Assembly: GCA_902795715.1 (NCBI GenBank)
Contig: CADBME010000249.1
Coordinates: 1-8,852, forward strand
Reading direction: 5' to 3'
DNA: 8,852 nucleotides
Source of the DNA: an uncultured Lachnospiraceae bacterium
GTDB lineage: Bacteria > Bacillota_A > Clostridia > Lachnospirales > Lachnospiraceae
Shown: positions 6,805 through 8,852 of the stretch, piece by piece
Layout of the letters: the number at the start of each line of letters is the position of its first letter
Numbering within the stretch: position 1 is the first letter of the stretch
Translations under genes and position numbers: made by a program
The notes under the pieces: model-generated
Database searches by the model: none
What the model was told of the DNA's origin: nothing
Seen by the model: only the letters and a program-made list of their open reading frames with translations

Positions 6805-7968
6805 ATGCTTTATAAGCTTTTTAATCATAAGCTTTATAATATGAAGAAACAAAGCCCGGGAGGGCGCTTGTTCCTTGCAGCCCTTTTCCTGATGGCCAGT
6901 CTGGGCCTGGGCCTCTGTGGGTGCGGTAGTGGCGGACATTCTGCCGATGCCGAAGACCTTACAACTGGATCTTCCTCTCAGAAAGAGGGACAGAAGGCAG
7001 AGACCTGGCAGCTCAATGACTTTGTGATGAGTACCGTCCTAAGCGCTACAGTCTACGGCAGTGAAGATATCACGCCGGAGATCAAGGCCCGCCTGGATAA
7101 GCTGGAGAAGGAGGAATTATCCTGGCGTCAGGCGGACAGCACCGTGGCCAGGATCAACGCGGCCGGCAAGGAAAACAAGTCGGCATCCTGTGGATCTGAT
7201 TTCGCAGCCTGGACGAGACAGTCTCTGGATCTGGCCCAAAAGAGCGGAGGGGCCTTCGACCCTTCCATCGGGGAATTGACCCGACTGTGGGATATCGAGG
7301 GGGAAAACCCCAAAGTGCCGGATCCGGACAAATTGGAAGACGTGATGGGACACATCGGCTTTGATAAGATCCATGTGGACCAGGCCGGAGAGAATCAAAG
7401 TGAGGGATCGGGCATAGAGCTTGAAGAGGGGGCTACCCTGGACCTGGGCGCTGTCGGCAAGGGAATAGCCTGTGACCTGATCAGGGATTATTTTAATAAA
7501 GAAGAAAAAGAAACGGTGAGCGGAGCTGTCGTCTCTGTCGGAGGCAGCATCCTGGTATACGGATCCAAGCCGGATGGTTCGGATTGGAAGGTGGCCATCC
7601 AGGACCCCCGCGGAGCCGACGGGGAATATATGGGTACGGTATCCCTGGACCATGACGCAGTCGTGTCCACATCCGGAGATTATGAAAAATATTTTGAGGA
7701 AGACGGGGTGCGATACCATCACATACTGGATCCCCACACCGGATACCCTTCGGACAGCGGTCTGATATCGGTTTCCGTCATCTGTGAAAATGGTTTGCTG
7801 TCCGACGGCCTTTCGACAGCCTGCTTTGTCCTGGGCCGGGAAAAGGGTCTGGAACTGCTGAAAGAGTATGGTGCGGAAGGGGTATTCATCGATCAGGATA
7901 AAAGGCTGACTCTTACCGAAGGTCTGGAAGGATCCTTTTTGATTATCAATAGTGATTATAAGAAATAG
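6805..7968 (+). CDS. apbE: FAD:protein FMN transferase (ApbE family), predicted lipoprotein
   Basis: The 387-residue protein is predicted to transfer FMN from FAD to Ser/Thr residues of partner proteins outside the membrane. A basic start and hydrophobic helix (22-37) end in the lipobox LCGC with the lipid-accepting C40, so it should be anchored on the outer face. ApbE landmarks appear in order: FVMSTVLSATVYG after the linker, SGGAFDPSIGEL, DLGAVGKG (213-220), VSVGGSILVYGSKPDG, VSTSGDY (287-293), HHILDPHTGYP (305-315) and SDGLSTACFVLG (333-344). The expected magnesium-site residues A216, D334 and T338 are all present, so it looks active. GGAGGAG (6789-6795) lies nine bases ahead of the ATG at 6805; M13 at 6841 lacks such a site. 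Its nearest neighbour is the Gx-type membrane protein, and a substrate flavoprotein is not visible in the window. Confidence 0.95.
   Translation: MLYKLFNHKLYNMKKQSPGGRLFLAALFLMASLGLGLCGCGSGGHSADAEDLTTGSSSQKEGQKAETWQLNDFVMSTVLSATVYGSEDITPEIKARLDKLEKEELSWRQADSTVARINAAGKENKSASCGSDFAAWTRQSLDLAQKSGGAFDPSIGELTRLWDIEGENPKVPDPDKLEDVMGHIGFDKIHVDQAGENQSEGSGIELEEGATLDLGAVGKGIACDLIRDYFNKEEKETVSGAVVSVGGSILVYGSKPDGSDWKVAIQDPRGADGEYMGTVSLDHDAVVSTSGDYEKYFEEDGVRYHHILDPHTGYPSDSGLISVSVICENGLLSDGLSTACFVLGREKGLELLKEYGAEGVFIDQDKRLTLTEGLEGSFLIINSDYKK
6812..6841 (+). repeat. 15-bp tandem duplication at the start of apbE
   Basis: ATAAGCTTTTTAATC (6812-6826) is followed directly by ATAAGCTTTATAATA (6827-6841), identical at 13 of 15 bases. 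It adds a five-residue repeat (KLFNH, KLYNM) to the protein before the signal helix. TTATAAGCTT (6810-6819) and AAGCTTTATAA (6829-6839) are also nearly complementary, so the mRNA could fold right after the start codon. Confidence 0.75.
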
Positions 7969-8040
7969 AAATATATAGATATCTGTCAGTATTTTCGCCG
8001 GCGGCCATAGTCAGAGTTGAATAGAAAATAATTTTATATT

Positions 8041-8076
8041 ATTAAGATGATGATTAAGATAATCATTAAGAATAAG
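8041..8076 (+). repeat. three-copy 12-bp tandem repeat ahead of the DUF3783 gene
   Basis: ATTAAGATGATG, ATTAAGATAATC and ATTAAGAATAAG follow one another, sharing ATTAAGA with an exact 12-bp period. The centre also contains the inverted repeat ATGATT-AAGAT-AATCAT (8050-8066). Upstream, TTGAAT (8017-8022) with TATTAA (8040-8045) could be a weak promoter with its -10 touching the repeat. No terminator was found between apbE and here. A protein-binding array is possible; slippage in AT-rich DNA is the dull alternative. Confidence 0.65.
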
Positions 8077-8104
8077 GGGTAAGATCACAGGGAGGTTTGT
8101 CACG

Positions 8105-8518
8105 ATGGAAAAAGTTCTTCTACTATATAATATAGAATCACCGGCCTACAGAAAAAGCATCGAAGAGTTTTGCAGGGAGCAGGGGGTCAGGATCCGCTAT
8201 GTCCTTCCTGAGGAATATGATGTCCCCCTTGGCTTTGTGGCCTACGGTAAAGAAGAAGACCGGGCGGAATATATTCGGAAGGAAAAGGGCAGGGAATTCA
8301 GGGAACCCATGATGGTTTTCTCCGGTTTTGCCGGAGATGGTTTGTTTGAATTTCTGAAAGGTCTCCGGGTTGCCGGGATCGGAACTACGGATTTAAAAGC
8401 CATGATGACCGAGCACAATGCTGTGTGGGATTCCGTGGCCTTGCAGGATGAATTAAAGAAAGAACATGAGTATATGAAGGAAATGGCTCAGAAAAACAGG
8501 GATAAGAAAAAAAACTGA
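8105..8518 (+). CDS. DUF3783 domain-containing protein
   Basis: The 137-residue soluble protein has no signal peptide or membrane helix. Residues about 65-110 hold the DUF3783 signature, with REPMMVFSGFAGDGLFEFLK followed by LRVAGIGTTDLKAMMTEHNAVWDS. The N-terminal 60 residues start with a beta strand (KVLLLYNIES) and resemble a small alpha/beta fold. The C-terminus (115-137) is a strongly charged, Lys/Glu-rich helix. GGAGG (8091-8095) lies nine bases ahead of the ATG, so the start is firm. The family has no known function that I can name. The 136-base gap to apbE contains a tandem repeat and no terminator, so it may be a separate unit or the end of the apbE transcript. Transcription ends at the terminator at 8610-8649. 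Confidence 0.85.
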   Translation: MEKVLLLYNIESPAYRKSIEEFCREQGVRIRYVLPEEYDVPLGFVAYGKEEDRAEYIRKEKGREFREPMMVFSGFAGDGLFEFLKGLRVAGIGTTDLKAMMTEHNAVWDSVALQDELKKEHEYMKEMAQKNRDKKKN

Positions 8519-8548
8519 GATCAGGCTAAGAGAAATACTACTTGCTGA

Positions 8549-8607
8549 ATCCATTTTCTTATGATAGATTATTAGGCATAAGGAAATGGATCTGGCATTA
8601 TGCCAGA
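8549..8607 (+). other. 15-bp hairpin followed by a 7-bp hairpin, in the DUF3783 3' region
   Basis: ATCCATTTTCTTATG (8549-8563) pairs with CATAAGGAAATGGAT (8577-8591), 15 bp with one G-U pair and a 13-base loop. TCTGGCA and TGCCAGA (8591-8607, sharing base 8591) form a second hairpin at once after it. Neither has a T-run, so they are not terminators in themselves; they lie between the DUF3783 stop and the terminator. They may be a processed 3' RNA, an mRNA-stabilising structure or a small repeat element. Confidence 0.6.
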
Positions 8608-8609
8608 AA

Positions 8610-8649
8610 ACCCCCGGGAGCCGTGAAATCCCGGGGGTATCCTTTTTTT
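8610..8649 (+). terminator. strong intrinsic terminator after the DUF3783 gene
   Basis: ACCCCCGGGA (8610-8619) pairs perfectly with TCCCGGGGGT (8629-8638) around a 9-base loop. ATCC and a run of seven T follow. The stem is almost all G-C. Confidence 0.9.
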
Positions 8650-8731
8650 AACAGAAATGTAAATATTAAACAATTTTTTCTTCGATTGGTAGTGTTTGAA
8701 CGCAGAATCGGTACAAAATCAAAAAAAGCAC

Positions 8732-8759
8732 TTGATTTCTTTTTTGAATGGTGTATAAT
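8732..8759 (+). promoter_or_regulatory. sigma-70-type promoter reading off the right edge
   Basis: TTGATT (8732-8737) and a perfect TATAAT (8754-8759) are separated by 16 bases. The boxes lie in AT-rich DNA after a strong terminator, and composition turns GC-richer at once downstream of the expected start near 8766, as expected of a strong promoter followed by a structured leader. Bases 8650-8731 hold nothing else I can recognise. Confidence 0.7.
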
Positions 8760-8772
8760 TATGTTTGCTGTG

Positions 8773-8847
8773 TGACATGATAGCTGTGAAGCGTGAGGTT
8801 GCTGCATGGGCGAAAGCACAGGCAGGTTTTCCGTGGAGCGAATGTCA
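8773..8847 (+). ncRNA. structured 5' leader RNA (possible ribosomal-protein operon leader), target gene beyond the window
   Basis: TGACAT (8773-8778) pairs perfectly with ATGTCA (8842-8847) and closes a domain. Inside it, CTGC (8802-8805) pairs with GCAG (8822-8825), and the helix continues through two purine mismatches to a GC pair set capped by a GAAA tetraloop (8812-8815). This closed, tetraloop-capped layout starts about seven bases after the predicted transcription start, so it is a leader rather than coding sequence. From memory it resembles leaders ahead of rpsJ (the S10 operon) in Lachnospiraceae, which would act as an autoregulatory site. That identity is not proven, and the gene is not in the window. 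Confidence 0.5.
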
Positions 8848-8852
8848 AGTTG

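Noticed and set aside
7117..7737. 206-codon minus-strand frame inside apbE
   Set aside because: It is antisense to a gene with all ApbE motifs and has no domain of its own.
8542..8775. 77-codon plus frame and 73-codon minus frame in the right-hand intergenic region
   Set aside because: They run through the hairpins, terminator and promoter and have no ribosome sites.
8777..8852. Open frame starting MIAVKREVAAW running off the right edge
   Set aside because: There is no Shine-Dalgarno; the start codon lies in the closing helix of the leader fold, which explains the sequence better.

Overview
The window looks like chromosomal DNA of a Gram-positive anaerobe, most likely a clostridial Firmicute and quite possibly a Lachnospiraceae member. 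This is inferred from strong AGGAGG-type ribosome binding sites, a class I desulfoferrodoxin, Lys-rich Ig-like surface-protein sequence, a Gx-type transporter beside ApbE, and a DUF3783 protein. No rRNA, tRNA, CRISPR array, insertion sequence or phage gene was seen. Assignments rest on motif recognition alone; no database search was run.

Left part (1-3336, minus strand): two genes read leftwards with 25 bases between them. The first encodes a DUF2156 (LPG-synthase C-terminal-like, GNAT-fold) protein. The second starts at 2399, stays open to the left edge (799 codons visible) and is unfinished. It is a modular membrane protein: a ten-helix DMT/EamA-like domain, another transmembrane helix, an extracellular double-Cache-like sensor, a transmembrane helix, HAMP, and the first residues of what looks like a SpoIIE/RsbU-type PP2C phosphatase. 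This is the most unusual gene in the window.

Middle part (3337-5144, plus strand): a well-formed sigma-70-type promoter drives dfx (superoxide reductase), followed by a terminator. Next come a free-standing SAM-dependent methyltransferase of the RlmI-like group and its terminator. Directly after that terminator begins an open frame (5145-5957) that encodes the tail of an Ig-like (BIG2) surface protein, with no credible start and no signal peptide. It is probably a 5'-truncated remnant.

Right part (5958-8852, plus strand): a strong terminator and an extended -10 promoter precede a Gx-family membrane protein, followed 101 bases later by an ApbE-type FAD:protein FMN transferase lipoprotein. Together they suggest flavin/quinone-linked extracytoplasmic redox work. 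A 12-bp, three-copy tandem repeat lies ahead of a DUF3783 gene. The last 334 bases hold no convincing gene. They contain a 15-bp hairpin, a small hairpin, a strong terminator, a consensus-like promoter, and the beginning of a transcript with a closed multi-helix leader fold. That leader may be the regulatory leader of a gene beyond the right edge, perhaps a ribosomal-protein operon.
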